From Corvus cornix cornix (taxonomy: Eukaryota > Chordata > Aves > Passeriformes > Corvidae): 64,000 nucleotides of DNA. The translations under genes were made by a program, and so were the position numbers. Under the pieces are notes generated by a model. The model was given only the letters and a program-made list of their open reading frames with translations, was not told the origin of the DNA and did not search any database. Below, one piece after another: positions 24,101 to 39,100 of this stretch. The stretch is from contig NC_046357.1 in the NCBI RefSeq assembly GCF_000738735.6, positions 23,819,084 through 23,883,083 of the forward strand, read 5' to 3'. Position 1 is the first letter of the stretch. Every line of letters begins with the position of its first letter.

Positions 24101-27100
24101 TGATGTTGACTGTTGTGTAAAATAAATCCAGAGGGAAGAGAGTGCTGTCACTGAGTAACTACCGAACTGTTTAGATGGTTTTTTTAAAAAATAATATCTG
24201 ACAACAAGTTGTTACAGAATGTTTAAGACCTTAATTACAAAAAAGTTGTCTTGAAATAAAATTATGATTGAGATTGGCAGAACTCCTCTGCCTTGAAAAT
24301 GCAGTGCTATGCAGTATTTTATTGACCCTGCCTAGTGATCAGCTTTCTCCAAGTGATTGATTGTTCTTTTAATTAATAGTCTAGTTGGGGGTAATTGCAG
24401 ATGCTGTTCTATAAAATGATTAATCATTCTCTATGGTTTTTTAAGCGGTTTGCTTTGGTATTTTGTGAGTAGAGTACCAATGGGTGATTTATATATTATG
24501 GAACAAAACAGCATTTGTTCTCATTTGTTTTAAATATGTTGTCTTAATATAGGATTTTAAAATTGAACAGTAGATGAAAGATATGAGAGGTTCACAGCCA
24601 TCTCGTAACAGGTGTAATTTAATGAAAATCTGAATATATCGTGAATTGAGTCATGAAACTGCCTCCTCATGACAGCTCATAACTAAGCTGGGGTTTCATC
24701 TCACTGTATCAGTGATTAAATCGGTACAAAATGTTTTTGTTAGACAGAAAATGGTATATCATAATTTAAAATACATGCTATAGAAAGCTTTTATTTACTT
24801 GAAAAAACAGAAAACTGTATTTTATAATGATTTTCATTAAGTCAGAATGGTATTTCAGAAACTTCACACATGTCTCTATGTAGATTGTTAGACATTACAA
24901 AGACATGATGAAAATAATTATGTTAGTACAAAATAAATTTACTTCCTTTTTTATGAATTTTAGAAATCCTCTGTACAGACAATTGGTGAAGAACAAATAC
25001 AGAATCCTTACACAGAGCTCCTTGTGTTGAAAGGCCATCAAGATATAGTACGATTTCTAGTGCAAATAGATGATTGCAGGTATGAAATGCCATTTCAAAT
25101 TGTTTCACAATGTTCTTAGCAATACTTTTGTAAAAATGTGGTAACATTTTTAATTCTTTTTACTTTTGATGGGGGAGGGCAGGAAAAACTGGTGTTAAAA
25201 AAGGCAAGGGATGAATACTCCCTTTTCTTGCTATGTTACTATGTCTTTTGGTTTCTCTTTTAAGTTATAGTTTAATGAGAAAATAATGGTGATAATTTTT
25301 TGTACTGAGAAACATAAACAAAGCAATTGTTTTGTTTATGTTTCTCAGTACAAATTCATTTGTTTGTAAGAATTGCCTTTAGCTGATTCAGCTGTTCTTT
25401 TTCAGTCTGTTCCTGGTCTGAGTGTTGCACTTTGTACATGCATAGATTCTCGCAGAACAATATGCAGTACTGTCTGCTGCTGTTCTGACAGGATGCATGT
25501 GTTGTGTATTTCTGAATTGAGGATAGCTGTTATTTTACCTTCTGGTTCTATGAAAGAATGTAATAGACTCCTACAGATATGCTGTAGCAACTGGACATGA
25601 CATCAACAATACCGAGTGTTGCTTTTTCTCTCTTTCCAATTTTTTGTTGCACTTTCTGTTGGTGCTAGGGTGCTAAATTCACTTGACCTTTGGTTGATGG
25701 AATTTTTTTTTAACTTTTCAAGTTTTAAAATTTTCAGCTACTTTATTCAGCATGACTACTTAGCAAAAGTCACCATGTGCCTAACCTCTGCATTACATTT
25801 CTCTTCCAGATTGATCTGATTCAACTTGCTATACCTCTTTGAAACCTGACAATTCCTTTGTTTCTCTCCTTCAGGTTTCAGCTGTATGCACCTTTCTTTA
25901 TATTTCCTGACAGTCTTTATCAGTAACTTCTGAAGACTGGGTTATCTATCTTCTGAGGACAGAGTTATCTGAAAACTGGAAAACTGGTTAAGATGAAGTA
26001 CTTGTATTTACCTATGTCACTTAGGAAGTGTGACTGAGAGAATGAATTATGATAGTTGTACATTACAACCTAGTTTCTATTCTAGTTTTCTCTAGATTAG
26101 CCTTGCATGTTCTTTAATTTAACTTAATTCTACAAGAGAAGAAATAATTTTCTGCCTTAAAAGTAAGGTTGTGAAGTCTTTAGTCAGTCATAAAATGTAG
26201 TGACTCTTGGCTGATGCGGAGAATTAAATAGAAAATGTTTAATGACTAAGAACATAAGTAATAGGTGGGAGTAGCTCTGTTAAGGAGCTGTAGTAATTTA
26301 TATCTTTTATGGATTAGACAGAGAAGGGAAATTCTAATATATTCATCAATTCACTACATGAAGTTAACGTGGGCAAGAGTTTGTTTTATATCCTTGCAGC
26401 ATACAGCAGGTGTTTTGTGAAGAAAGGTTCTCTCCCTCCCCATGCACATTGACTGGAAGAGACCATGCCAGTGGTCTCTTCCAGTTCAGAAATGCTCACA
26501 GAATCTTATTTTCTAATATATTTTATATATATGTGTGTGCATATATATATACACACACACTCATACAAATAAAAATTTTACGGAAGACTTCATGGAGGAT
26601 TTTTGGCTTGCCAGTTTTTATTTTTAATGTCGTAAATATATGTATGTCAGAAAAGTTACATGCATTATCATGAAAGTTATTTTTACATTGTAGTAGTCCA
26701 CCAGAAGATTCATATTAAAATGGAAGAATCTCGTGTGGTTTCTTCAGTCCTTTTTTTCCCAGACAAGTTATTAAAATAACCCTTTATCAAAGTATGTTTT
26801 TCTCAAAATGCATACTGAATCGGTGTAATTCATCTTTGTAGAAACACCACAGTATTCTTAGCTTGCATACACTGTCTGTTACAAAGAAGTCTTTTACCGT
26901 TTTGCACTTTGTTATTTGGTAGCAGGTAAATTACTAAAGCTAAAATAATGATAATCATTGTAAAACTAAAGTCTGAGTGGCTACATTTAAGATAGGTTAT
27001 CAAATAGCATATGAATAAGGAGTAAATTGTATAGCTGGTTAGTATTCTGAGAGTTTGAGGAGTTTAATGGAGTTGTTTTGCTGGACAGTAATTCTAAATT

Positions 27101-30100
27101 TTTATTTATCAAGAATATGGTATTTTCTATATTGTTAAACACATAATATTTTTCACTTGATTCTTTTCAGTAAGATTAGTATTGTTACTCGGCTTCTGAA
27201 ATGTTTTTATTTAGTTTCTGCAGCTATTCCGTTGTGTGCTTTTTGTCAGCTATTGTAAGCCAAGTTTCACGCTTCAAGTCTTTAGATAATATCATCTTAG
27301 TGAGAATTTTACAGAAGGATTTTCTTGTTTTCTCAGTGGCTCAGCTAAAACCAGTGAGTGGAAAATTTTCTCAGATTGGTTTTTGAAGATACTAAATAAA
27401 TCCTCTATGAATGTAACAGAAAGCTGGTTGGTTTTTTTGTTTTTTTTTTCTTCTTTGCTCGTGTACTTTTTGAACATGAAGTAAGGCTCATATTGATTGG
27501 AAGATCACTAAAGAAGGCTAAGTCTCAGCAAGAGTCTTCCAAAAACTGGACTGAGATAAAATTGCAAGTAATACTCTACATTGACACATTAAATTAAACA
27601 GTGTTCATAACACATTTTAAAAATAGGCTTTTTTGTTGATCATTTGACCATTCCTTGCTTCTTCAGGAAACAGACAAGGTTATAGATGGTGATGATCATG
27701 ACTGGAAAAGACTGAGGTGATCCATGAGAACATTCTTTTTATAATAGTATTGGAATTCTTAAGTCTTGTTCTTATATTAAGTATATGTTGATAACCACCT
27801 ATTTAAATATACTGACTTCAGATTAGAAACTGTAATTTACAAATACATGCCTATTACTTAGAGTCTGATACGTCTTGTAAGTATTTTTTCTTCTGTAAGT
27901 ATTTACTGTTTTTCCATTACATTATGCTATAATGAAGTTTTCAGTTTGTTGTGGTTTTTGTTGTTTTTTTTTTTTTTTTTTTTTTTCCCCAGGTTTGCAT
28001 CTGCAGGAGATGACGGGATCGTATTTCTTTGGAATGCTCAGGTTAGGCATCTTTTATAGGGATGGCTTGTGTGCTGTGGAGAGGGTAGAAGTTGTAAAGA
28101 AGAGGTAGAAATGTCTAGGAGCAAAAAAGCAGAATGAATAAGAATTGCTGCAGAGCTACTGTTTGAAAATGTAAAAGTGGAAGGAGTGTTGAATCTTTGT
28201 TTACAAAGGTAAGTTAGGGAAGTAGAAGTTGGGTGAACCCAAGAGAAGTGTAAGTTTTCAAAGTTAGAATGTTTTGGGACAACAGTGATTTTAGAGAAAT
28301 TTCAGATTAAATCATGTTGTTAAAAGCAGAAGTGTTTATGAAATTGTGGTTTTAATTACTCTTTGAAAGTTTATTCTGTGTTTGTGTAAATGCTGAAATG
28401 CTGACTTGTAACTCAACAAATATGTAGCAAGATCCCAAACCTGCCTTACACTTAAGATTTAGATGCATTTCAATGGCTCTATTAGTAATACTTCTTTGTA
28501 GTATGACTGATTAATAGAGAGCTATCACAAAATTATATTGGAAAGATAACAAAGTCAGTGGAAATTAAAGATTGCATGCCTTGCAGGAACAGGCCCTTAA
28601 TTGCTTGCTGTAATAAAAATCTTCTCATAACTTTTTAAAACCTTACTAAGACATTAGTTTTATCATACAAATTGTGCTCTGTAAGTGTGGCACCTTCCGT
28701 TCTGCTCTTCTACTCTGTTTTGTTGACAAAATTGTAGAGAACTGATGAATATTAGACCTTTGTTAAGGAAGTCTAGTATATGAGTTATATCTCTAGTATA
28801 ACAATGAGTTACATTGTTTAATAAGAAGCTTGAAGGGGAGGCATACTGTACTGTCTACAGTAACATTGAACTGAGGAAGAAAAAATTTCAGACTTTAAAT
28901 TTTCTTTAAAATCTTCTGAAAATTTTATGTGACATTCATGATGGTGTAATTTTAAAATACAAAAGGAGAGACTTGAAACTTCTCTTTTAAGCAGTTTCCA
29001 TTAGTGCTTTGCTGGTTTTGATGGCCTTTTATAATTTTATAATTCTATAATTTGGAAAAGTAAAGGGATTTGAATATTAAAACCCATGTATGTGAATATA
29101 TATGCCCAGTGTTCTGAGCAGTTTGTGAATGTAAAACTCATTTGGATATCGAGCTTATGAACTGAGTTCCATCTTCTACTTTTGTAGGACTTTTGTTGTA
29201 TTTTTTAAAGCAAATCTTTGTAGTTTTAATTTAAAACATTAATCCACATCTGTAAAGAAGTTTGCAGTTTAAATTACCCTGCATTTTAGCTGCATGTTTA
29301 AAATGCCACTATGCTTCTGCATGTTTGTTTGTAGTGTTTTGCCATTTAACTAAAAATGTTAGTAGAAGTTGCTGTAGTTGTCTAAAGCACCAGCTTGAAT
29401 CTATAGATAATGTGCATACTAAACAAATCTGGCAGGAAGTTTGCCATAAATATAGGTCAGACTTTTCCAATAATTAAAATTGAAAATAAATACATTTTAA
29501 AGTGAGGGATTGTCAACAAATCTGAATTGCTGTAGTAGTCATTAAGAGGGGTGAATGGCCAGTATTTGCCTTAAAATTAAATTAGTTTAATACAGAATTT
29601 TGTTCTTAAGGGCTTTTAGAGGTTTTTTACTCAGAGAGTAATTTGCATTATGTACCACATCTTTAAACTTACACGTAATATGTTATTTAATTTAAGATCT
29701 TGAACAGCACTGAAGGTAGTAACTAGCAAATCCTTAAATTACTTTAGGAAGGGAAATTTTAGACTCTTTAGAAATTCTTGCTTTCAAAAGTCATTTAATA
29801 CCTCTATTTGATGCTACAGGAGGCATTTTCATATTTTACCCTTAGTTTTCCATGTTTTTCGTTTTTCAGACTGGAGAAAAACTTTATGAACTTCATGGGC
29901 ACACGCACAAAATTACAGCTATAGCACCATTTTCCTCATCAGATGGTACTGAAGAAAAAACTGATATGATTATAACAGCATCAGCTGATAGAACAGTTAT
30001 TGTATCCTTTGGTCTGGAGAGAATTTAAATTTCTATGGGCTTTTTGTGGTTTTTACTTTTAAAGGTAACACTGACACAAGCCTGTAGCCCATTTCAAAAC

Positions 30101-33100
30101 TTAATGGCTAATAATATCCACTGGGTGTAATTGGGTTACACAGGGGTTTCACTAGTTATTGCTGACATGTAGATACAATCCTTGCTACAAAAATGAATCT
30201 GTAACAGGCCTTTATGAATATGTCATTTAGGCTGAATATTGAAAAGACTGTCAGATTTAGGAGACGGAGTCTCTGCATAGCTCTTTCCTAACCTGTCATT
30301 TAGTTACCAACACAGCATTTACATTTATAACACATAGAAACCTTTCAGTTTCCTTAATGAATAAAGACAGATTTGGGACTGCACTAGTGGCAGACAGGTT
30401 CAGAAAGTGTCATGTTTCCATTCTACTGTAAAGGTATGCTGAGGAAACCCTATGAATGTCTGTTGTTTTGTTGTATACATTAAGCTATTATGTCTGACTC
30501 ATGGGTCATGCGGGCAGGTGTGTTAGAATGAATGGCATTTTGTTTAATAATAGGTACATAATGAGTGGCTGAGAAGTGGGCACAATTCTTAATTTGTTTT
30601 TGGAAGTCTTAGTACCTCGGTTTTCTTTTTGAAAGGACGTAGAACAAAGGTAATGCTGTGACTCGGTTTTGTTACTGTGTTGGAAAAGGCGACCTGCAAC
30701 ATTTAAAGTTTTTGCATTGTTGATGAAAAATTTAACGTATTAGTATGTAATTAAATATGTATTTCTCAGAGACCTTGATATTGTATTTCAAAGTACTTAA
30801 ACATTTATCTAGCTAAGGCTCATGATCATTTCACTGAGAAATACAGACATTCCCTGTAGAACTTTTGCAGGAGACATATATCTGATTTTTGTTCTGCAGT
30901 GTTTGACAGTTCTTCAAAGACTGAATGTATGGTTGTCTGGAGGGAGTGATCTATGTGTTTGGAACCGAAAATTAGATCTCTTGTGTAAGACCAGTCATCT
31001 TACTGATGCAGGTAAAAATGAAAATGACTCATTATAGCTGTTAAAGTCCAAGTAAAATGGATCTCTATAATGATGCAAAACCAACTCGGCAAATTAATTT
31101 TAATTCTAAAGATAACATTATGTATTAGAGCAACTCTATTTTTTTAATGTCAGATTTAATAGGATTCCAAACTAAGACTGCTTTTAATGTTCTATGCTGT
31201 GTGAATTTCAGAATATTTCAGATACCAGTAACTGTACATTATCTTGGACTTAGAGGGCTAGAGCTCAGATGCTGATTTATGTGTTTGCCATAACGTGTAC
31301 CAGATCCTTTGACTGGCTTTTTGTGTGATTGAGTGGGAGTTTTATTATATTCCTAAGTGAAGGTTTGTAATAGTAGAGCAGTAAAGATGACTTTTTACTG
31401 TTAAGAATCAGTACTTTTGATGTAGAAAATGCACGTTTTGATAGGAATGTAATAAACCTAATCAGAAATCAATGTTAATCATGCTTTTCTATTAATAAAC
31501 TTTTATATTATCTGTCCATGTGAAGAAAATTGTTGCATGTTATTGCTGTATTTTACCAAAATGCTTACAAAGCTGTGAATCACATTCAAAGGTGGAACCA
31601 ATATGGCCTTATTTTTGTCATAGAATAGAGTAGTGGTAGGCAAAGCCTTCTGAATCCTTGAGGATATTAATACTTGTTTTGGTTCAGTATGAAATCTCAT
31701 GGTAAATACCAGTTGGTCATCATGCTGTGGTGCTTAGCATGGAGTGCTGTTGAAACTTTGGTACAAGGAGTCAATGGAATGTGTGGCATGGACCTTCTCT
31801 TCTGTCCTAATCTCTGACTTCCTTTGTTGGGGAAGAGATTACTTATTCCTTGGGGAATTTTCCTCTAACAGTGCTTTGGCACAGACTGTGGAAATTCTGA
31901 ACAGCAAGCTGGGTATTTTATCATATGCTTGATTCTTCTTCATCTTGCTCTGCGTAGTATTTTAGAATTGTGTATACTGAGGTAGCATCAGTATCTAATT
32001 TGGTACTGCCTGTATTTAGAGTCACAATAATTTCCATGTTTTTTTAAATACTGTCCAGCATTAGGATGTAAATATCTTAATAGTGTTTAAAATAAAAAGA
32101 TAATTTACTTTCAGCCTCACCACAAGTTTGATGTTCAGAATTCTGCTGGATTCAGGACCAGGACTCTTGACCGTACCTCTGTTTGAGATAATCTGTTCAT
32201 TTCTGATGCCATTTAGCTTTCACTTCAGGCAATATACTTCTGTTTTGATAAGCGGAAAGAAGATTGTTAAGAACTTTGTTAATAAGGAATTAACAGTTTG
32301 TTGTGTTTTTGTGTGACCAGTTAATATCCTTTTCTCCCTTATCCCCCCCTTTTTTTTTAAAGGCATCAGTGCTTTGGTTGAATTGCCCAAAAATTGTGTT
32401 GCAGCAGCAGTTGGCAAGGAGCTAAGTGAGTATCTTGCATTTTCCAGTGTTCATGTTCCTCCATAATGGCTGTTTATCAGAGATACATATGAAGAGCATG
32501 CTGCTGGATTTGCATAGGAAAAGAAAATGGTATTAGGGTGTCGTCAGCAGTATTTTTTCTTTTACCATTATTTGACAAAGAGGAGGCAATACTAATCTTA
32601 CTCAAGAATGTTTTAGAGAGCTGCATGACATACAAAGACCAAACTTTTCTATATTTAGAATCACAGAATCATTAAGATTGGAAAAGGTCTCCAAGATCTT
32701 TGAGTCCAAGCTTTAACCAATCATCACCATGCCGACTAAACCATACCACTGAGTATCATGTCCAGTAATTTCTTGAACACCTTCAGGGATACTGACTCCT
32801 TCCACATCCCTGGGCAACCCATTCCAATGCCTGACTACCCCTTCAGTGAAGAAATTCTTCCTGATGTTCAACCTGAACCTCCCCTTGCACAGCTTGAGGC
32901 CACTTCCTTTTGTCCTGTCACTTGTGGCCCGGGAGAAGAGGCCAGTGCCCACTTTGCCACAACCTTCTCTCAGGTAGTTTTAAGAAGTGATGAGGTCTCC
33001 CTTAGGCTCCTTTTCTCCAGGCTAAACAACCCAAGCTCTCTCCTCATAAGACTTGTGTCCCAGACCCTTTACCATCTCCATTGCTGTTCTTTGGACACAC

Positions 33101-36100
33101 TCCAGCACCTCCGTATATTACCTGTCATGAGGGACCCAGAACAGAACACAGAACCTGAGGTGTGACCTCAAGTGGCGGTTGTGGCTACAGAGCCAAGTAC
33201 TGGGGGACAATCACTGCCCTGGTCCTGCTGGCCACACTACTGCTGATGCAGACCAAGATGCCGCTGGACTTCCTGGCCACCTGGGCATGCCCTGGCTCGT
33301 GTTGGTCAAGCAGGACCTGTGTTTCTTAAACCCCTGCTGTCTGGGCCTGATTCCCTGGTTGTCCGGTATGTGCTGTGTGATCACACTCAAGATAATTTGT
33401 TCCATCACTTTACCTGGCACTGGGGTTATGCTGACAGGCCTGTAGTTCCCTGGATCCTTCTTTCAATCAGTTGTGCAGATGGGCATCACATTGGTCAATC
33501 GCTAGTTGACTGGGACCTCCCTGGTTAATGAGGACTGATGATAAATGGTGAGCTCCTCTGCCAGCCCCCTCAGCGTTAGTGCCACTCTGTCCAGATCTGA
33601 TTGTAGCAATTGGCATTTTTTCTTCTGGAGGTCTGGAACTGCTTACTTGAGCTGTCAGATACTTGGCTTCTCTAGAACCTCCTTATCCCAGGATTGGAAG
33701 TATGAGATATTGCTGATTTCTTACTATTCAAAGCTATAGAGACAATATGATGATTTCTCTTGCTTAGTTGGAGACAGAGTTTTCTGTGTATGCCAACTGT
33801 AAGTCATTGGCTAGCTGTTGGTGAAGAAGCTTTTTGATAAGTGTTGTGTAAAATAGCTGAGATTTCAAAATAGGGAATAAAATCCAAGAGAAAAAGTAGA
33901 GCACTATATCAGCAAAACAATGAGGTGGTTAAACACCTAGTTGAAAAAGAGCAACCTGATACTCTGATTGAAGAAGCAGGAACAAATTGAAAATAGTCCT
34001 CTTGTGTTTAGACACTGGTATACAATACAGACTTTCATCTGAACATCCCATACTTCTTTTGTAGTATCCTTAAGATACAAAAGAAATTCCAAGACTCGTT
34101 AAAATTCTTAATTTCTGACAATATTGATTGCCTTACTAGAGGATATTGCATTGTTTTTGAATATTAATTTTTCAGTGAGATGAGTCCTCAAGAAACATGT
34201 TTCAGTTTTAGTTGCTTATCCATAAAGGTGTCTGATACTTTGCACTTCTGGTGTTGACCAGTTCTTTGAATTTCAGAGTTACTAGGCTGACGTGTTTTAT
34301 CCTGTATTTGCTGTGGTAAGAGGCTTTAGTGGTAATGCTGAAATAATTCCTTCCTGTTTTTTGATGTTATGAGTGATCATAAGTGGCTCTTGTGTGGTGT
34401 CACTTAAAATGTTTTAGTTTGTGTCTCTGAAAATGATGTTTTATTTATGCATAGTTCCATCTTAATCCAAATGAAAAAGCTTATTTAGACAATTTTTCTA
34501 TCTTTGAAGTAATTTTTAGGTTGAGTGCTTCTAAGAATGGGTCTGAAGGTTGGAATGTCCTTGAAGTAAAGCGCCTTGTTGACCATCAGGATAACATTTC
34601 ATCATTAGTCAGTGTCAATGGTAAGAGTGATTTTATAATGCTACTGATTTTCTTAGTTACTGGTGGGATATTTCACCTATTGAGTTTTTATTGGAACCAA
34701 AGTTTTAACTGGAGTGAAACTTACTAACTAGTGGATGTACCTTTTTGTGTAGCTGCAAAGGTAGTGATATGACAAAATGTAATTCCTGTGTTTATGGATT
34801 AACAATGAAATGAAACCAAGCAAGTTGCACTGTAGAAGAGTCAATGTCATTGATGGAAATGGAACTCTTGGTCTTTCTGTTGGGAAACTAAAAATGATAC
34901 TTTTTTTTTTCTTGTTTCTTCTTATTCTTAAAATGGGATATGTAGTGCCATGTCCCTTGCAGTTGTAGTCCTGAGGTAACTGAAGGTTCTGTGTGTGCAG
35001 GTGTGAGCCTGCATATAGATCCATTATAGAGAGGGTCTGGAAGATGATGTGATCTATGCTGCTCATTAGGGTAATACTGAACTAATACTTGAAATTCTGT
35101 CTACTCTGCTGCAAGTATCATCTCCTTCTATGCTGTTCTTCCCTATCTTTTTTTTTTAATGGAGCACCTCCAGATCCCAGGAAAAGGTATTACTGGTGGG
35201 ATAGAGAGTGTATATTTGTCCTTGGGTGTATCTGTGTCTGCCTCGTTGGCACAAAGGGGCTATGTTACAGAGGGAGCAAGTGGCTGGAAAAGAGAAAACT
35301 TGGATTCTATGGTACTTGTTTCTCAGCTTAACTGCTGCCATTATTTTCTCCTTTTTGATTATGAGAGGCAAGCAGTGTTTGGCTTACAAACACAGGATGC
35401 TACCTGCATTAAATATTGTTGTAGAAGTTCCTTTCCATGTGTGATAAACAAATTCATGAGCAGCTACTTCCATATTGCCATTAACTCAATCATTTAACTT
35501 GTGATCAGTATTTCTATTTATGGCAAAGACATACTTTGTTGTGTCTGTACACCTGCTTCTCCAAGGAATAGAAGGGCTTTAGATGCAGAAATGAAGTTCA
35601 AATACTTGTACACACTTCTGGTGGTGTTCTTGCCTTTGCAACTCTGTACTGTGCACTGTGGCCAGTGAATGTTCTCCTTCCTAGTTCTAATTTTATAAGA
35701 GAGCTCATCTGAGCTATGCTAGGTAATTAGGTGAGTATTTACTCAAAGAGAGAGGTTTTTGTCCAGTCAGTTATGTATTGCACACTCTACATAGCTTTCT
35801 GCATAAATGGGCTGTCTTCCCTTTCTAGGGCTGTAACTTTGTGTGAAATTTATTTTTTTTAATATAATGTGGTTTCTATGTGTGGTTTTTTTCCCCCTCC
35901 AGATCTGACTTTTGTGACAGGTTCTCACATCGGTGAGTTAATAGTTTGGGATGCACTTGACTGGACAAAGCAGGCAGCTGAGTGCAGCTTCTGGGACTCC
36001 TCTGTCCATCCAGATGTACAGCCAGAAATAAAGTTATCCCAAAGCCCTAATGAAACTTCAGTTCAACACTTAACATCTGACGAGGAGGTAAAAAGCTTCA

Positions 36101-39100
36101 GAGTGAATTACTTTAAGTAAACTAGGATGATCTTACCACGGAAGACTGAGTGGTTTCTATTTTCAGTTTCTTTGTTTTAGTATGAGAGGCTTCTTTTAAG
36201 TGTGCACAGCTATTTTATATGGTCCACATTTTTTTATATAAAGTATTGACTGTTGACCTGTATGAAAGTTAAAATATGTTGATGGTATGGAAACTAACAT
36301 AACAAACTGTCACAACAGCATTTGTTTTTGACTAACAAAGATTCATTACTTGTTAACAATACCACTAGAGAAATACACATATGAGGGTGTGTGTTTTGAT
36401 GGCATGCATCTTTCGTGTTCCAGCTTCTGGAAATGCAGTTTTCCCAATAATGCACCTCTTTGAGCAGTTATAGCTGAGGGTACTGTGAGAATACTATGAG
36501 GGTACTATTTAAGAGTAGGAATATGTCTATGCTTTATAGTAAATGAGTATTGCTCTTTCTGTTCAGATGGGCTGTACGCAGTTGTATGCTCAAATACGTT
36601 TCCAAGATCCAGTCTACTATATTCCTATTTTAGAGATAAGTTCTTGGTCAGAATACTCAGTCAGAATCCAGTTACTGTTCAGCAAACACTAAAAATACTG
36701 AGGTTGATATTTAATTTTGTGAAATGTTACCAGCTGTTAGTGGCAAAGTAAAAGATGTTTCATTGTTGAGGTACAGTGGGATTTTGTTTTGGGGTATGTA
36801 GGGAGTTACACAGTTATTGGGAATGATTAAGAAAGGGATTCTTGGAAATGAGTTCAGATATATAAGCTATAACAAAATAAAAGCTATGGAAAAGCCTGAA
36901 TATAGGGTAAGGACCAAGTAGTCACCTGATGCATTTGCCTTTTTCTGAATAGAACTTTTGTAAAACCCTGGAGAGAGAATTACTGTGGGATGTGGGGGCT
37001 AAAAAAGATGTGGTTGTCTTTAGAGGTGGGATTTCCACTGATTTTGTTGTCAGTGCTTATTTCTACAATGAGCCAAAAGCGAATTTTGTTTACGATAAGT
37101 TCTATAATTTGGCTTCAAAACACTTTCATTCCATGCTTGAAAGCTACATATGATGTATTTTAGGGAAGTAGAAAAGAATGTGGGGAAGGTCAGAAGTTGT
37201 TAAAACATCCAGTGTGGAATCTGAGGGTTTAAAAGAAAGCTGAAGTCTTTCTTCCATTCATGTAACTGAACTAAATAAATTGCTGTGAATTTTTTTTTTA
37301 TTGTGAGAGTTTTGAATGGTGGGAATAAAGGTGGTTCTAGTGTTACATATCAAAATAGAAGGTGCTTTTAAGGTAGAGCTGTCTGTATTGTAAAGTTCCT
37401 ACTTAAAAGGTGGTGCAAAAATGTATTTATATAATGTATTACTTTGTTACCTGCTTCCTCAAAGCAGAACACTGGTCTTCATGTTAAAAAAAATAGTGTA
37501 AAATGTATGTTTTCTCTGTTTTCTAGACCTGGTAGTTAGGTAGTTGGAGAAGATACACTTGTCTAGTATGACACTGAGCTTGTAGGCAAAACATGGTTCA
37601 GAAACAAATGGGATGGTAAAGGTTTGGCAATACTAGGAAACAGTGCTAAGGAGTGCATCCGCTCTCCTGGTACGTGTGTGTTCAGCTTGCCTGTTAAGAG
37701 AGGTGTACAGTTTATGCTTTTCATCTTTTATGTTCTTGGATTTTGAGATGACGAGGATTTTGCCAAGGCTTGTGGAAAAAAAAGAGTGCTCCATGAAGAG
37801 CATCTTTTGCAAAACTTTAAGAGTAGGGCTCAAAGTGGAAGAGTTATGTGAATTTGAACCTTATGCAAAACTAGGATAATGGGCTCAGTGGTTTGTTTTT
37901 GTCTTGATTTGGCAATGGTGCTATCTGTTTAGTTTCCGTTCTCCCACAACAGATACACGTAAGAAAAAAAAGAAAGATTAAAAACCTGGACAAAGAGTTT
38001 TGAACAATGTCAAAACATTGTTGAACATATATAGGAAATTTTAGTCAAAGACCCTAGGTTACAAGTTGTACAAAGTGTTGACAGCATGTAGTGTGAATTG
38101 CATATGAGATGTTAAAGTTTGGGTTGTGTAAATGGAAGCAGGCTGTTCAGGGAACTGTTCTAGCACACTGTCACCTAAACAAGGTGTGTTCAGAACTGCA
38201 AATATGTACTGAATGGAAACACCTTGCACTCCTCTGGTACTGAATATTAATCATGTGTACATACATACAATTATACACTTGTCCTCTTTAAGTTCATCAC
38301 AAGTCATGAAGCGGTCCAGGTCCAAAGATCTGTAAACTGTTTCTGGCTTCTTAGGGTGTCTTGGTTTGAAAGACAGATGTCTGCTAAGGAAGGCAGGAGC
38401 CTCCCTTGGAATGGAAAATGTAAGCCACTTCCCTCCAAATTACTGTAATTTTGAAATTAAGGGGCTTTTGGGCAATTATATGAGAAATAGGAATAACAGT
38501 TCTTTACTAGTGTATATAACAAGGCAATAATGCAGAAATACTGACACAACCTGAGAGAGTCAGGATACGACCTGACACCCTGCTGGGCAGAGTGGTGGTA
38601 GCAGTCTGATTAAGTGGTGTCTGCAGTCCTCTTTGAAGTGGTTCTGTTGAAGCTGTGGTCCTGTAGAAGGGTCTGGTCCTTCCTCTGAAGGTCCAGTGGT
38701 GGCTATGTAGCTCTTGTCCTCTGGGCACCCAGTAGGTAAGGGCTGCTTGTGCTGTTCCAAACCTCAGATTATATCCAGGTAGGAATGCTTGGTTCCTCCC
38801 CCTGGGTGGAGCATCTCACAATGGAATGATGTCATTTTATGAGTCATGCAGTGGGTCCTTGATAGCCCATTAAACAGAGATAGTTTCCAGAGGGAGTTAT
38901 CAGGGATGAGTCATGGTAGGAGATAACGAGCACTGCCCCATCTGCTTTAACAGCTTGTGAAGATGATAATAGAATACATACTTTTGGTTACATCTTACAT
39001 TGTAACCTAGGACATAGGGTCATGATGGTTATGAGATGGAATGCCTGCACTCTTCTGAAGAAGAGCATTGAATGCAAAATGGATTATTTTGTAATACTTT

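Noticed and set aside
25299..25354. The intron 2 hairpin as a microRNA precursor
   Set aside because: The stem is perfect and the loop only 8 nt. Typical pre-miRNAs have bulges and longer loops. Without small-RNA evidence I list it only as an inverted repeat.
32758..33165. 135-codon + strand frame in WDR41 intron 7
   Set aside because: It is the antisense strand of a CR1 tail. Such frames recur in every reverse CR1 copy and are not genes.
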